From NCBI RefSeq assembly GCF_022662575.1, contig NZ_JALBFU010000001.1, positions 57,188-121,187 of the forward strand: a stretch of 64,000 nucleotides of DNA, written 5' to 3'. Source of the DNA: Luteimonas aquatica. Its GTDB lineage: Bacteria > Pseudomonadota > Gammaproteobacteria > Xanthomonadales > Xanthomonadaceae. The notes under the pieces are model-generated. The model saw only the letters and a list, made by a program, of their open reading frames with translations, had not been told where the DNA came from and ran no database searches. A program made the position numbers and the translations under genes. Position 1 is the stretch's first letter, and each line of letters begins with the position of its first letter. Positions 45,000 to 55,384 of this stretch are shown one piece after another.

Positions 45000-45081
45000 G
45001 CGCGCCGCCTGGACGAGTCGCGGCCGCCCCGGCCCGATCGATACGTCAGCTTCTCGCCCGCATGGCCCGATCGCGGCCGCG
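44981..45081. repeat. Three copies of CGCGGCCGC in the trpF-trpB spacer
   Basis: The 9-mer occurs at 44981-44989, 45019-45027 and 45072-45080; the last extends to a 10-bp palindrome. Because its core is self-complementary, any two copies can pair. The spacing to trpB is 23 nt from the last copy. Confidence 0.55.
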
Positions 45082-45103
45082 GCGCCCGGTCCTGGAGAAC
45101 ACC

Positions 45104-46345
<1,242 letters not shown>

Positions 46346-46370
46346 CGCCGCGCGCCTGCCGGAGACCGCC

Positions 46371-46706
46371 ATGGCCACCGAAGCGGATTTCATCGACTAC
46401 GTGCGCGAGCAGGCGGACATGCCCGGCACCCTGACGCACAAGAAGATGTTCGGCGAATACGCCCTGTACGTGGACGGCAAGGTCGTGGCCCTGGCCTGCG
46501 ACAACAGCCTCTATCTCAAACCCACCGAGGCCGCGCGCCGGCTGCTCGGCGAGGTCGTCGAGGCCAGTCCGTACCCCGGCGCCAAGCCGCACTTCCTGAT
46601 CGACGAGGCGCTCGACGATTCCGAGCTGCTGCGGCGCCTGCTGACGGCCACCGCCGCCGGGTTGCCCGCGCCGAAGCCCAGGACCCCAAAACGATCCAAG
46701 CGATGA
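46371..46706 (+). CDS. TfoX N-terminal domain protein
   Basis: A 111-residue small protein with the TfoX-N pattern: THKKMFGEYALYVDGKVVALAC is split as KKMFGEYALYVDGKV then ALACDNSLYLKPT, and PHFLIDEALDD follows. The C-terminus is Lys/Arg-rich. Full-length TfoX (Sxy) is a competence regulator; single-domain members like this have no established role. It lies between trpB (25 bp) and trpA (28 bp) on the same strand, so it is almost surely cotranscribed with them. Confidence 0.85.
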   Translation: MATEADFIDYVREQADMPGTLTHKKMFGEYALYVDGKVVALACDNSLYLKPTEAARRLLGEVVEASPYPGAKPHFLIDEALDDSELLRRLLTATAAGLPAPKPRTPKRSKR

Positions 46707-46734
46707 CCCTTTCCCACGAGACGACCGACCGGCC

Positions 46735-47544
46735 ATGACCCGCATCCAAACCCGTTTCGCCCGGCTCCAGGCGAGCAAGCGCAAGGCCCTGGTGCCTTTC
46801 ATCACCGCCGGCGATCCCTCGCTGGAGGCTACCGTGCCGGTGATGCATGCCCTGGTCGCGGCCGGCGCGGACGTGATCGAGCTCGGCGTGCCGTTCTCCG
46901 ACCCCATGGCCGACGGCCCGACCATCCAGCGCAGCTCCGAGCGCGCGCTGGCGCGCGGGGCGGGCATGGCCTTCGTGCTGGAGAGCGTGCGCGCCTTCCG
47001 CGAACGCGACGCCGAGACGCCGGTGGTGCTGATGGGCTATCTGAACCCGGTGGAGATCCGCGGCGCCGAGCGTTTCGCCGCCGCCGCCGCGCGGGCCGGC
47101 GTCGACGGCGTGCTGCTGGTCGACCTGCCGCCGGAAGAGGCGGGGCCGTTCCGCGAGGCCTTCGCCGCGCACGGCCTGGCGCTGATCCTGCTGGCCTCGC
47201 CGACCACCGGGCAGGCGCGCCTGGCCTGGCTGTGCGAGCACGCGCAGGGCTACCTGTACTACGTCAGCTTCGCCGGCGTGACCGGCGCTTCCGAGCGCCT
47301 TGACACCGCTGCCGCCGCCGCGCGCCTGCGCACGATCCGCGCCGCCAGCCGCGCGCCCGTGGTGGCCGGCTTCGGCATCAAGGACGCCGCCAGCGCGGCG
47401 GCCATGGCCGCGGATGCCGACGGCGTGGTGGTCGGCAGCGCGCTGGTCGCGGCCTTGGCCGAAAGCGCGGACGCCGGCACGGCCGCGGCGCGCGCCCAGG
47501 CGTTCCTGGCGCCCTTGCGTACGGCCCTGGATGGTGGCGCCTGA
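46735..47544 (+). CDS. trpA: Tryptophan synthase alpha chain
   Basis: Cleaves indole-3-glycerol phosphate and channels indole to TrpB. The 269-residue barrel has LVPFITAGDPSLEATVPVMH and VIELGVPFSDPMADGPTIQ, carrying the two catalytic acids. A third family segment is YLYYVSFAGVTGASERL, and VVAGFGIKDAASAAAM marks the phosphate site. Its stop lies inside an inverted repeat (47524-47559). Confidence 0.96.
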   Translation: MTRIQTRFARLQASKRKALVPFITAGDPSLEATVPVMHALVAAGADVIELGVPFSDPMADGPTIQRSSERALARGAGMAFVLESVRAFRERDAETPVVLMGYLNPVEIRGAERFAAAAARAGVDGVLLVDLPPEEAGPFREAFAAHGLALILLASPTTGQARLAWLCEHAQGYLYYVSFAGVTGASERLDTAAAAARLRTIRAASRAPVVAGFGIKDAASAAAMAADADGVVVGSALVAALAESADAGTAAARAQAFLAPLRTALDGGA

Positions 47545-47559
47545 ACGGGCGTCCAGGGC
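47524..47559 (+). terminator. Inverted repeat across the trpA stop
   Basis: GCCCTGGA (47524-47531) pairs with TCCAGGGC (47552-47559), with a 20-nt loop that contains the trpA stop codon region. It could attenuate transcription from trpA into accD. No T-tract follows directly. Confidence 0.4.
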
Positions 47560-47567
47560 GCGTGCGT

Positions 47568-47573
47568 TAAACT
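47568..47573 (+). promoter_or_regulatory. Putative -10 box for accD
   Basis: TAAACT lies 45 nt before the accD ATG, just after the inverted repeat at the trpA end. Confidence 0.4.
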
Positions 47574-47617
47574 TCCTCCCGAACGCGGCCCGGCCGCTAC
47601 GAGGTTGACCCGATCGC

Positions 47618-48511
<894 letters not shown>

Positions 48512-48763
48512 GGCCCTGCACCGGACGCGCCGGCGTCATCGCGATCGCCGGCGCGCGCGAAGCGGAGTCCGGGATTCACGAACAAGTGCAAGCATTGCGT
48601 GTACCTTACCGCCCGCATGTCGCGGAGACGGTTTGCGACGCGGAACGGGCCGAGGGCGGCGGCCGGCTTCCTCCATGCGCGTCCGGCCGACGGGCGCGCA
48701 GCGGCAAGCCTCCGGCGCATCTGCCATCCCCGACGTAATCCCGCCCTGCGAAAGAGAGGATCG

Positions 48764-50128
48764 ATGACCCGCAAATATTTCGGCACCGACGGCATCCGCG
48801 GCCGTGTCGGCGAAGGCCCCATCTCGGCCGACTTCGTGCTGCGCCTGGGCAATGCCTACGGCCATACCCTGCGCGCGGCGATGAAGGCCGGCGGCGAGTG
48901 GCGCCGCCCGCAGGTGATCATCGGCAAGGACACGCGCATCTCCAACTACATGTTCGAGGCCGCGCTGGAGGCGGGCCTGGTGGCCGCCGGCGTCGACGTG
49001 CAGCTGATGGGGCCGATGCCCACGCCCGCGGTCGCGCACCTGACGCGCTCGCTGCGCGCCGACGGCGGCATCGTCATTTCCGCCTCGCACAACCCGCACT
49101 ACGACAACGGCATCAAGTTCTTCTCCGCCGAGGGCGAGAAGCTCGACGACGCCACCGAGCTGGCCATCGAGGCCGCGCTGGAGAAGCCCTTCAGCACCGT
49201 GACCTCCGAGCAGCTGGGCAAGGCGATCCGTACCCGCGACGCCGTCGGCCGCTACGTCGAGGCCTGCAAGAGCTCGGTCTCGCGGCATTTCGACCTCGAC
49301 GGCATGCGCATCGTGGTCGACTGCGCGCACGGCGCCACCTACCAGATCGGGCCGCTGGTGCTGCGCGAGCTGGGCGCGCGCGTCGACGCGATCGGCGTGG
49401 ATCCCTCGGGCCTGAACATCAACGACGGCGTCGGCTCCACCCATCCCGAGGGCCTGGCCGCGCGCGTGCGCGAGACCGGCGCCGACCTCGGCATCGCCTT
49501 CGACGGCGACGGCGACCGCGTGCTGTTCGTCGACGGCGAGGGCGTGCTGCGCGACGGCGACGACCTGCTGTTCCTGCTGGCCACCGACTGGCAGCAGACC
49601 GGGCGCCTGCACGGCCCGGTGGTCGGCACCTTGATGAGCAACTACGGCTTCGAGCGCGCGCTCGCCGAGGCCGGCATCGGCTTCCTGCGCGCCAAGGTCG
49701 GCGACCGCTACGTGCACCAGGCGCTGCTCGAGCACGAGGGCATCCTCGGCGGCGAGGCTTCCGGGCATCTGCTGTGCCTGGACCGCGCCACCACCGGCGA
49801 CGGCATCATCAGCGCGCTGCAGGTGCTGGAAGTGCTGCGCCGCCGCGGCATCCGCCTGCAGGACGCCCTGCAGGGGCTGCGCAAGGTGCCGCAGAAGACC
49901 ATCAACGTGCGCTACGACGGCGACGCCAGGCCGGCCGAGGCGGACAGCGTAAAGGCGGCGCTGCGCCAGGCGCAGCAGGCCGTGGAGGGCAGGGGGCGCG
50001 CCTTCCTGCGCCCGTCGGGCACCGAGCCGGTGGTGCGCGTGACCGTGGAGGCGGACGACGCCGACTTGGTGCAGACTACGCTGGAGCGGCTGGCCGAGGC
50101 GGTGCGCACGGCGGCCACCGCCGGCTGA
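48764..50128 (+). CDS. glmM: Phosphoglucosamine mutase
   Basis: Converts glucosamine-6-phosphate to glucosamine-1-phosphate for peptidoglycan and LPS precursors. The 454-residue enzyme begins [18 protein letters not shown]. It has the phosphoserine loop [20 protein letters not shown] near residue 105, the metal loop [15 protein letters not shown] near residue 246 and the phosphate-binding [21 protein letters not shown] stands just before ATG 48764. The frame is open 49 codons further up (ATG 48617), but that part is Arg-rich and unlike the family. The 252-bp spacer after accD shows no other gene. Confidence 0.96.
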   Translation: MTRKYFGTDGIRGRVGEGPISADFVLRLGNAYGHTLRAAMKAGGEWRRPQVIIGKDTRISNYMFEAALEAGLVAAGVDVQLMGPMPTPAVAHLTRSLRADGGIVISASHNPHYDNGIKFFSAEGEKLDDATELAIEAALEKPFSTVTSEQLGKAIRTRDAVGRYVEACKSSVSRHFDLDGMRIVVDCAHGATYQIGPLVLRELGARVDAIGVDPSGLNINDGVGSTHPEGLAARVRETGADLGIAFDGDGDRVLFVDGEGVLRDGDDLLFLLATDWQQTGRLHGPVVGTLMSNYGFERALAEAGIGFLRAKVGDRYVHQALLEHEGILGGEASGHLLCLDRATTGDGIISALQVLEVLRRRGIRLQDALQGLRKVPQKTINVRYDGDARPAEADSVKAALRQAQQAVEGRGRAFLRPSGTEPVVRVTVEADDADLVQTTLERLAEAVRTAATAG

Positions 50129-50168
50129 GTGTTGCGAGCGGCATGGACGGGCGGCATAGGCGAGCGGC

Positions 50169-50456
50169 ATGGACTGGACGATGCTGGCAAACGCGAAGGA
50201 CACCGGCGAGCGCCTGCGGACGCTGGCCTACTTGCTGCGCCTGCGCTACGCGGTCGATCCCCAGGTCGCCGCCGCGCGGCTGGCCGGGGAAGCCGCGAGC
50301 CACGCATCATGCCGGCTCGTCCTGTCCGAATTGCGCGCCGAGCTCGCCTCCCCGTCGTTCGGCCTGGGCCTCGGCACGCTGCTCGACGATGTGCAGATGC
50401 GCGCCTATTTCGCCCAGATGATGCGGGCCGTGGACCGGCAGGCATGCCGGCAGTGA
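50169..50456 (+). CDS. Small hypothetical protein downstream of glmM
   Basis: A 95-residue frame, 40 bp after glmM and ending 49 bp before the oxygenase gene. It is not recognised. The sequence has plausible helix-forming, leucine-rich stretches (RLRTLAYLLRLRYAV, LVLSELRAELASPSFG) and no signal peptide or membrane segment. Third-position G/C bias suits a real gene, but no strong Shine-Dalgarno sequence is visible and an overlapping frame is also open, so it is moderately supported. Confidence 0.5.
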   Translation: MDWTMLANAKDTGERLRTLAYLLRLRYAVDPQVAAARLAGEAASHASCRLVLSELRAELASPSFGLGLGTLLDDVQMRAYFAQMMRAVDRQACRQ

Positions 50457-50505
50457 CGCGGCCGACCCAACGACAGACCCGAGAATCAAGACCCAAGGCC
50501 TTCCC

Positions 50506-51459
50506 ATGACCGCACGCATTCCCACCCTCGACATCCGCCGCTTCACCCATCCGACCAGCCCCGAGGATCGCCAGGCCTTCGTCGACGAGCTGGGCGCGGC
50601 CTACCGCGAGTGGGGCTTCGCCGGCATCCGCAACCACGGCATCCCGCAGGACCTCATCGACGCCTCCTACGACGTGTTCAAGCGCTTCTTCGCGCTGCCC
50701 GAGGAGACCAAGAAGCACTACCACGTGGCCGGCGGCGGCGGCGCGCGCGGCTATACGCCCTTCGGCGTGGAGACGGCCAAGGGCGCCAAGCACTCCGACC
50801 TGAAGGAGTTCTGGCACATCGGCCGCGAGATCCCGGGCGACTCCAAGTACACCGACGTGATGGCGCCGAACCTGTGGCCCGAGGAGGTCGAGGGCTTCCG
50901 CGAGAAGGGCTACGCGCTCTACGACGCGCTCGACAGGCTCGGCTCGCAGGTGCTCGCGGCGCTGGCCCTGCACATCGGCCTGCCGGAGCACTACTTCGCC
51001 GACAAGACCGACTCGGGCAACTCGATCCTGCGCCCGATCCACTATCCGCCGATCACCGCCGACGACATCCCCAACGTGCGCGCCGGCGCGCACGAGGACA
51101 TCAACCTGATCACGCTGCTGGTCGGCGCCAGCGCAGCCGGCCTGGAAGTGCTGTCGAAGAAGGGCGAATGGGTGCCGTTCACTTCCGACGCGGACACCAT
51201 CGTGGTCAACATCGGCGACATGCTGCAGCGCCTGACCAACCACGTGTATCCGTCCACCACCCATCGCGTGGTCAATCCGCCGGGCGAGCAGGCGCGCAAG
51301 CCGCGCTACTCGGTGCCGTTCTTCCTGCATCCGAATCCGGATTTCCTGATCGACGTGCTGCCGTCCACGATCACGCCCGACAACCCCAAGCGCTATCCCG
51401 AGCCGATCACCGCCCAGGGATACCTGGAGGAGCGGCTGCGCGAGATCAAGCTGAAGTAG
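50506..51459 (+). CDS. Isopenicillin N synthase-type 2-oxoglutarate/Fe(II)-dependent oxygenase
   Basis: A 317-residue non-haem iron oxygenase of the IPNS/DIOX family. The N-terminal DIOX_N region has YREWGFAGIRNHGIP. The iron ligands are in GAHEDINLITLLVG (His and Asp, near residue 201) and STTHRVVNPPGEQ (second His, near residue 258). The RxS pair that binds the co-substrate is in RYSVPFFLHPNPD. Known relatives include ethylene-forming, gibberellin-type and beta-lactam enzymes, but the substrate cannot be assigned, and no NRPS or beta-lactam genes are near. Confidence 0.9.
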   Translation: MTARIPTLDIRRFTHPTSPEDRQAFVDELGAAYREWGFAGIRNHGIPQDLIDASYDVFKRFFALPEETKKHYHVAGGGGARGYTPFGVETAKGAKHSDLKEFWHIGREIPGDSKYTDVMAPNLWPEEVEGFREKGYALYDALDRLGSQVLAALALHIGLPEHYFADKTDSGNSILRPIHYPPITADDIPNVRAGAHEDINLITLLVGASAAGLEVLSKKGEWVPFTSDADTIVVNIGDMLQRLTNHVYPSTTHRVVNPPGEQARKPRYSVPFFLHPNPDFLIDVLPSTITPDNPKRYPEPITAQGYLEERLREIKLK

Positions 51460-51488
51460 GCGAAAACCCTCACGGCGCGAGGACGGCC

Positions 51489-51866
51489 ATGCAATCGGCG
51501 AGACAATCGGTCGTTCCGGCGCTGCGGGTGAAGTCCTACGAAGACAGCAGGCGCTTCTACGAGCGGCTGGGCTTCGCCGAGGACTGGACGCACCTGTTCG
51601 GGCCGGGCTTTCCGGTGTTCGCCTCGATCTCGCGCCACGGCCAGACGATCTTCCTCACCGAGCACACCGGCGACTGCGCGTTCGGCGGCCTGGTGCATTT
51701 CTATCTCCCCGACATGGACGTGGACGCCTATTACGCCGCCTGCCTGGCCGCGGGGGTCGAGGTCGATCAGGCGCCCGGCAACAACCTCGGCGAGGAGATG
51801 CGCGACATGGTCATCCTCGATCCCGACGGCAACCGGCTGGTGTTCATCACCCACGCCCCGGATTGA
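51489..51866 (+). CDS. VOC/glyoxalase superfamily protein (bleomycin-resistance-like)
   Basis: A 125-residue single-domain VOC protein. VVPALRVKSYEDSRRFYERL at the start, then HGQTIFLTEHTGDC and MVILDPDGNRLVFITHA at the end, give the two-beta-alpha-beta-unit pattern. Family members include antibiotic-binding and metal-dependent enzymes; this one resembles the bleomycin-resistance and glyoxalase types only in general outline. AGGA stands 6 nt before the ATG. It starts 30 bp after the oxygenase gene and 10 bp before the sigma-like gene. Confidence 0.82.
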   Translation: MQSARQSVVPALRVKSYEDSRRFYERLGFAEDWTHLFGPGFPVFASISRHGQTIFLTEHTGDCAFGGLVHFYLPDMDVDAYYAACLAAGVEVDQAPGNNLGEEMRDMVILDPDGNRLVFITHAPD

Positions 51867-51876
51867 GCGGGGCGCG

Positions 51877-52509
51877 ATGGAGCCGGACAGCTATCTTCGC
51901 CTCCGCGCGCAGGCCCGCGGCCTGGCCAGGACCGAAGCCGACGCCGAGGACCTGGTGCAGGAGGCGTTGCTGGCCGCGCTGCGGGCGGGACGCTCCGACG
52001 CCGCCTGGCTGGCCGGCGTGCTGCGCAAGCAGGCGGCGCTGCAGGCGCGCGGCGCCGTGCGCCGCCGCCGCCGCGAGCGCGCCGCGGCCGACGATGCCGC
52101 GGCGGGAGCGCCCCCGGAAACCGGCTCCGGCGATGCCTCCGTTCCCGTGCCGGACTGGTTGCGCCGGCTGCCGCCGGCGGGGCGCCGGGTGGCGGTGCTG
52201 GCCCTGCATGGCCTATCGGCCGAGGAGATCCGCTGGATCCTGGGGCTGTCGCCGGCCGCGTTCCGGCAGCGGTTGACCGGCATCCGCAAGGCCCTGGCCG
52301 GGTTGCGCCCGGCCGAGCGGGCGGAAAGCCTGGCGCTGGCCTACGTGCGCGATCCGGCGCGCAGCGTGGAACTGCAGTTCGGCCTGGTCCGCCGGGCACT
52401 GAAGGCGGCCCTGCGCGGCGGCGCGGGCCTGGGCACGCACGACGGCGACGGCCATCTGCTGGTGATCCGCCGCCGTGCTCACGTTCCGGCGCCCGGCGGC
52501 AACGGATAG
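51877..52509 (+). CDS. Putative ECF-type sigma factor with C-terminal extension
   Basis: A 210-residue protein. Residues 1 to about 60 resemble sigma region 2 (TEADAEDLVQEALLAALRAG). An acidic/Ala linker follows, and residues about 95-145 look like sigma region 4 (LPPAGRRVAVLALHGLSAEE then IRWILGLSPAAFRQRLTGIR). A further 60-residue tail (about 150-210) is unlike classical sigma-70. It lies between two VOC genes, and no anti-sigma gene is recognised. A role in regulating the neighbouring small genes is a guess. Confidence 0.68.
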   Translation: MEPDSYLRLRAQARGLARTEADAEDLVQEALLAALRAGRSDAAWLAGVLRKQAALQARGAVRRRRRERAAADDAAAGAPPETGSGDASVPVPDWLRRLPPAGRRVAVLALHGLSAEEIRWILGLSPAAFRQRLTGIRKALAGLRPAERAESLALAYVRDPARSVELQFGLVRRALKAALRGGAGLGTHDGDGHLLVIRRRAHVPAPGGNG

Positions 52510-52534
52510 ACGGGATCACACACAGGAGAAGCCC

Positions 52535-52912
52535 ATGTTGTCCGATTGCAAGGTAGGCGCCATCGTGTTCTTCGTTTCCGACCTGGCGCGCTCGGTCGCG
52601 TTCTACCGCGACACGCTGGGGTTGCCGGTCGAGGTGACCGAAGGCCATGACGGCGCGTTCGCCATGGCGCAGGTGGGCGAGCTGGTCCTGGTCTTCATCG
52701 TCCACCAGGCCAAGGCCGGGGATTCCCCGGTGGTGGTGTTCAGCCTGGACGGGGGTATCGACGACTACGCCGAGGCGCTGGCCGCGCGCGGCGTGGAGAT
52801 CGTGGTGCCGGTGGGCGAGTCGCCCGACGGCGGCCTGTCGCTGGACTTCGTCGACCCGGACCGCAATCTGCTCAGCCTGCACCAGGGGCCGGAGCTGCCG
52901 CGCAGGAAATAG
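52535..52912 (+). CDS. VOC/glyoxalase superfamily protein (second copy)
   Basis: A 125-residue VOC protein beginning MLSDCKVGAIVFFVSDLARS and then VAFYRDTLGLPVEVTEG. The second half unit has DDYAEALAARGVEIVVPV, and LDFVDPDRNLLSLHQGP ends it. The FYRDTLGL pattern is that of glyoxalase-like proteins. AGGAG stands 6 nt before ATG 52535. It is not closely similar to the VOC gene at 51489. It is convergent with the DUF6445 gene. Confidence 0.82.
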   Translation: MLSDCKVGAIVFFVSDLARSVAFYRDTLGLPVEVTEGHDGAFAMAQVGELVLVFIVHQAKAGDSPVVVFSLDGGIDDYAEALAARGVEIVVPVGESPDGGLSLDFVDPDRNLLSLHQGPELPRRK

Positions 52913-52933
52913 CCCCGCGCGCGCAGGCCGGAC

Positions 52934-53617
52934 TCAGGTCAGCCAGAAGAACACCGCCGCCATGCGCTTCTCGGCCAGCGTCTGTCCCCAGTAGCCGGTG
53001 GCGCTGTGGATGAGGTTGGCGCGGTACAGCAGCAGGCGGTTGTAGCGGTGCGCGATGCGCATGTCCTCGACGAAGGCGTCCGGGGCCACGAAGCGCGCGC
53101 CCAGGGCCTCGGCCAGGTTGCGGTGCGGCGGCATCACCGTGTTGCCGCCCAGCTGGCCGCCCGGCATGCGCTGGCGATAGAACCCGGTGCCGCAGCTGTC
53201 GGGCACCGCGGGGTTGAGATACAGCACCGCGGCGTAGCGGCACAGGTGGCGCGAGTCGGTATGCGGCCGGGGCTGGCATTCGTCGATGCCGACCACCTGT
53301 ACGCAATTGTGGTTGAGGTGGGTGTCGTCCCCGGTGCTGGCCACCTTCAGCTGCTTGGCGCCGGTGACCTGCTTCACCCAGGTCTCGATGTGGGCCAGCT
53401 CGTCCGGTTCCAGGCCGGGGATCGCGCGCAGGCCCGGCCAGCTCTCCGGCTTGTACGGATAGCCCTCGTTCCAGTCGGTCTTGGCCAGGCAGCGCGCGCG
53501 GACCGCGTCGGCATTGGGCAGGGCGTCGTCCAGCAGCCAGTAGTCGCGGCCGAGCGTCGGCTTCTGGTAGGGCAGGATGGGCAAGCGTCTGGCGGGCTGA
53601 GGGCGGGGCATGGACAT
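52934..53617 (-). CDS. DUF6445 family protein (2OG-Fe(II) oxygenase-like)
   Basis: A 227-residue protein with a jelly-roll-type core. QPRPHTDSRHLCRYAAVLYL near residue 115 carries an HxD pair, and LLLYRANLIHSATGYWGQ near residue 200 a later His; these fit a 2OG-Fe(II) oxygenase. GGNTVMPPHRNLAEALG is also characteristic of DUF6445. No substrate can be assigned. The start ATG 53617 is 6 nt after a minus-strand TATAGT (53629-53624), so a leaderless mRNA is likely; a second ATG is at 53611. Confidence 0.75.
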   Translation of the reverse strand: MSMPRPQPARRLPILPYQKPTLGRDYWLLDDALPNADAVRARCLAKTDWNEGYPYKPESWPGLRAIPGLEPDELAHIETWVKQVTGAKQLKVASTGDDTHLNHNCVQVVGIDECQPRPHTDSRHLCRYAAVLYLNPAVPDSCGTGFYRQRMPGGQLGGNTVMPPHRNLAEALGARFVAPDAFVEDMRIAHRYNRLLLYRANLIHSATGYWGQTLAEKRMAAVFFWLT

Positions 53618-53623
53618 GTCTCC

Positions 53624-53629
53624 ACTATA
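53624..53629 (-). promoter_or_regulatory. Putative -10 box for the DUF6445 gene
   Basis: TATAGT on the minus strand ends 6 nt before the ATG at 53617. This spacing predicts transcription starting at the start codon. Confidence 0.5.
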
Positions 53630-53682
53630 GGGCGCGCGGCGGCGTCGCGTTGGGCGCCGTGTCGCGGCCGGGGACGGCGGCC

Positions 53683-54489
53683 TCAGTCGATCGCGCGGAT
53701 CCGGCGCGAATTGCGCGCCATCAGCCTGAGCAGCAGGGCATCGGGGAGGATCCAGGCCAGCGCCCGCATCAGCTTGTAGGCCAGGCCCGGAACCGCGACC
53801 ACCTGCCCGCGCTCGACCGCCTCGATCCCGGTCCGGGCCACGTCCTCGGCGCGCAGCCACATCCACTTGGGCAGCTTGGACATCAGCGCGCGGGTGCCGG
53901 TGACGTCGTGGAATTCGGATCGGGTGAAGCCCGGGCACAGCGCGGTGGCGTGCAGGCCGGCGTCGGCGTTCTCCAGCGAGAGCGCCTCGCTGAACTTCAC
54001 CATGAAGCTCTTCACCGGCGCGTACAGCGTCTGGCCGTCGGCGGCCGGCACCAGCGCGGCGAACGAGGCCACGTTGAGGATGCGGCCGTGGCCCTGGGCG
54101 CGCAGCGCCGGCAGCAGCCGCCAGGTCAGCTCGCACACCGCGCCGACCATCACCTGCAGGAAATGCGCGTGGGTGGCCCAGTCCTTGGCCAGATAGCGGC
54201 CCGGCACGCCGTAGCCGGCGTTGTTGACCAGGATGCGCACCGGCAGGGCGCGCTGGCGGATCTCGGCGACCAGGGCGCGCGGCGTCTCCGGGTCGGCGAG
54301 ATTGGCGGCGATCACCACCACCGGCACCTGCGGGCGCAGTTCCTCGGCCAGGGCCTGCAGCCGGTCGAAGCGGCGCGCGGTCAGGATCAGCGGCACGCCC
54401 CGGCGCGCGTACTCGCGGGCGATCGCCTCGCCGATGCCGCTCGAGGCGCCGGTGATCAGGGCGTAGCCTTCGGGAATCGCTGTGTTCAT
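53683..54489 (-). CDS. Short-chain dehydrogenase/reductase
   Basis: A 268-residue classical SDR oxidoreductase. The NAD(P)-binding TGASSGIGEAIAREYARRG lies at residues 14-32, NNAG near residue 89, the catalytic Ser in NVASFAALVPAADG, and Tyr-Lys in LYAPVKSF. The C-terminal part has hydrophobic stretches (YKLMRALAWILPDALLLRLM) that suggest membrane association. The substrate is unknown. It shares a 79-bp spacer with the divergent tpiA. Confidence 0.9.
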   Translation of the reverse strand: MNTAIPEGYALITGASSGIGEAIAREYARRGVPLILTARRFDRLQALAEELRPQVPVVVIAANLADPETPRALVAEIRQRALPVRILVNNAGYGVPGRYLAKDWATHAHFLQVMVGAVCELTWRLLPALRAQGHGRILNVASFAALVPAADGQTLYAPVKSFMVKFSEALSLENADAGLHATALCPGFTRSEFHDVTGTRALMSKLPKWMWLRAEDVARTGIEAVERGQVVAVPGLAYKLMRALAWILPDALLLRLMARNSRRIRAID

Positions 54490-54568
54490 CGGGTCTGCGC
54501 TCCTCGGTCCGGCCGGGGCCGGGTGGGGGATCGGCTATTCTGTGCCTTTCCACGTGCAGGAGTCGCAG

Positions 54569-55321
54569 ATGCGCCGCAGGATCGTCGCCGGGAACTGGAA
54601 GCTGCACGGCAGCCGCACCTTCGCCACCGAACTGGTGGGCGACCTGGTGGTGGGCCTGCCGGTGGCGGGCGTGGAGGCCGTGCTGCTGCCGCCGCTGCCC
54701 TACCTGGGCGACCTGGTGCGCGAGTTCCAGGGCCATGCGGTCGCCTTCGGCGCCCAGGACGTGAGCCGGAACGAGAAGGGCGCCTACACCGGCGAGGTCT
54801 CGGCCGCCATGCTGGCGGACGTGGGCGCGCGCTACGGCTTGGTCGGCCACTCCGAGCGCCGCCAGTACCACCACGAGAGCAGCGAGCTGGTCGCGCACAA
54901 GTTCCTGGCCGCCCGGCATGCCGGCCTGACGCCGATCCTGTGCGTGGGCGAGACCCTGGAGCAGCGCGAGGGCGGCCAGACCGAGGCGGTGATCGCCGCC
55001 CAGCTGGCCCCGCTGTTCGAGCTGGCCGGCGCCCAGGCCCTGGAGGGCGCCGTGGTCGCCTACGAGCCGGTCTGGGCGATCGGCACCGGCCGCACCGCCA
55101 CCCCGGACCAGGCCCAGGCGGTGCACGCATTCATCCGTGGCGAGGCCGCTTCCCGCGATGCTACAATCGCGGATTCGCTGCCGCTGCTGTACGGGGGCAG
55201 CGTCAAGCCCGATAACGCCGCCGCGCTGTTTTCGCAGCCGGACGTGGACGGCGGGCTCATCGGCGGCGCATCGCTGGTGGCCGCCGACTTCCTGGCGATC
55301 GTCTCGGCCGCGGCGAACTGA
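54569..55321 (+). CDS. tpiA: Triosephosphate isomerase
   Basis: Interconverts dihydroxyacetone phosphate and glyceraldehyde-3-phosphate. The 250-residue barrel has the catalytic Lys in IVAGNWKLHG, the His in YGLVGHSERRQYH and the Glu in VVAYEPVWAIGTGRTAT. LLYGGSVKPDNAAALF marks the C-terminus. AGGAG stands 7 nt before the ATG, and TATTCT at 54536-54541 may be the -10 box. Confidence 0.97.
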   Translation: MRRRIVAGNWKLHGSRTFATELVGDLVVGLPVAGVEAVLLPPLPYLGDLVREFQGHAVAFGAQDVSRNEKGAYTGEVSAAMLADVGARYGLVGHSERRQYHHESSELVAHKFLAARHAGLTPILCVGETLEQREGGQTEAVIAAQLAPLFELAGAQALEGAVVAYEPVWAIGTGRTATPDQAQAVHAFIRGEAASRDATIADSLPLLYGGSVKPDNAAALFSQPDVDGGLIGGASLVAADFLAIVSAAAN

Positions 55322-55384
55322 CCTGCGGCGATCCGATTCCGGCAACCCGCAAGCGAACTGAATTCCGACAAGAGTCCCACCCGA

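Noticed and set aside
48617-48763. N-terminal extension of glmM from ATG 48617
   Set aside because: The 49 extra codons are Arg-rich and unlike GlmM. GAGAGGA precedes ATG 48764, which gives the family N-terminus.
50129-50509. 126-codon frame overlapping the 95-residue ORF after glmM
   Set aside because: Its sequence is Arg/Pro/Ala-rich shadow-like and it overlaps both neighbours; the 95-residue frame has a better composition.
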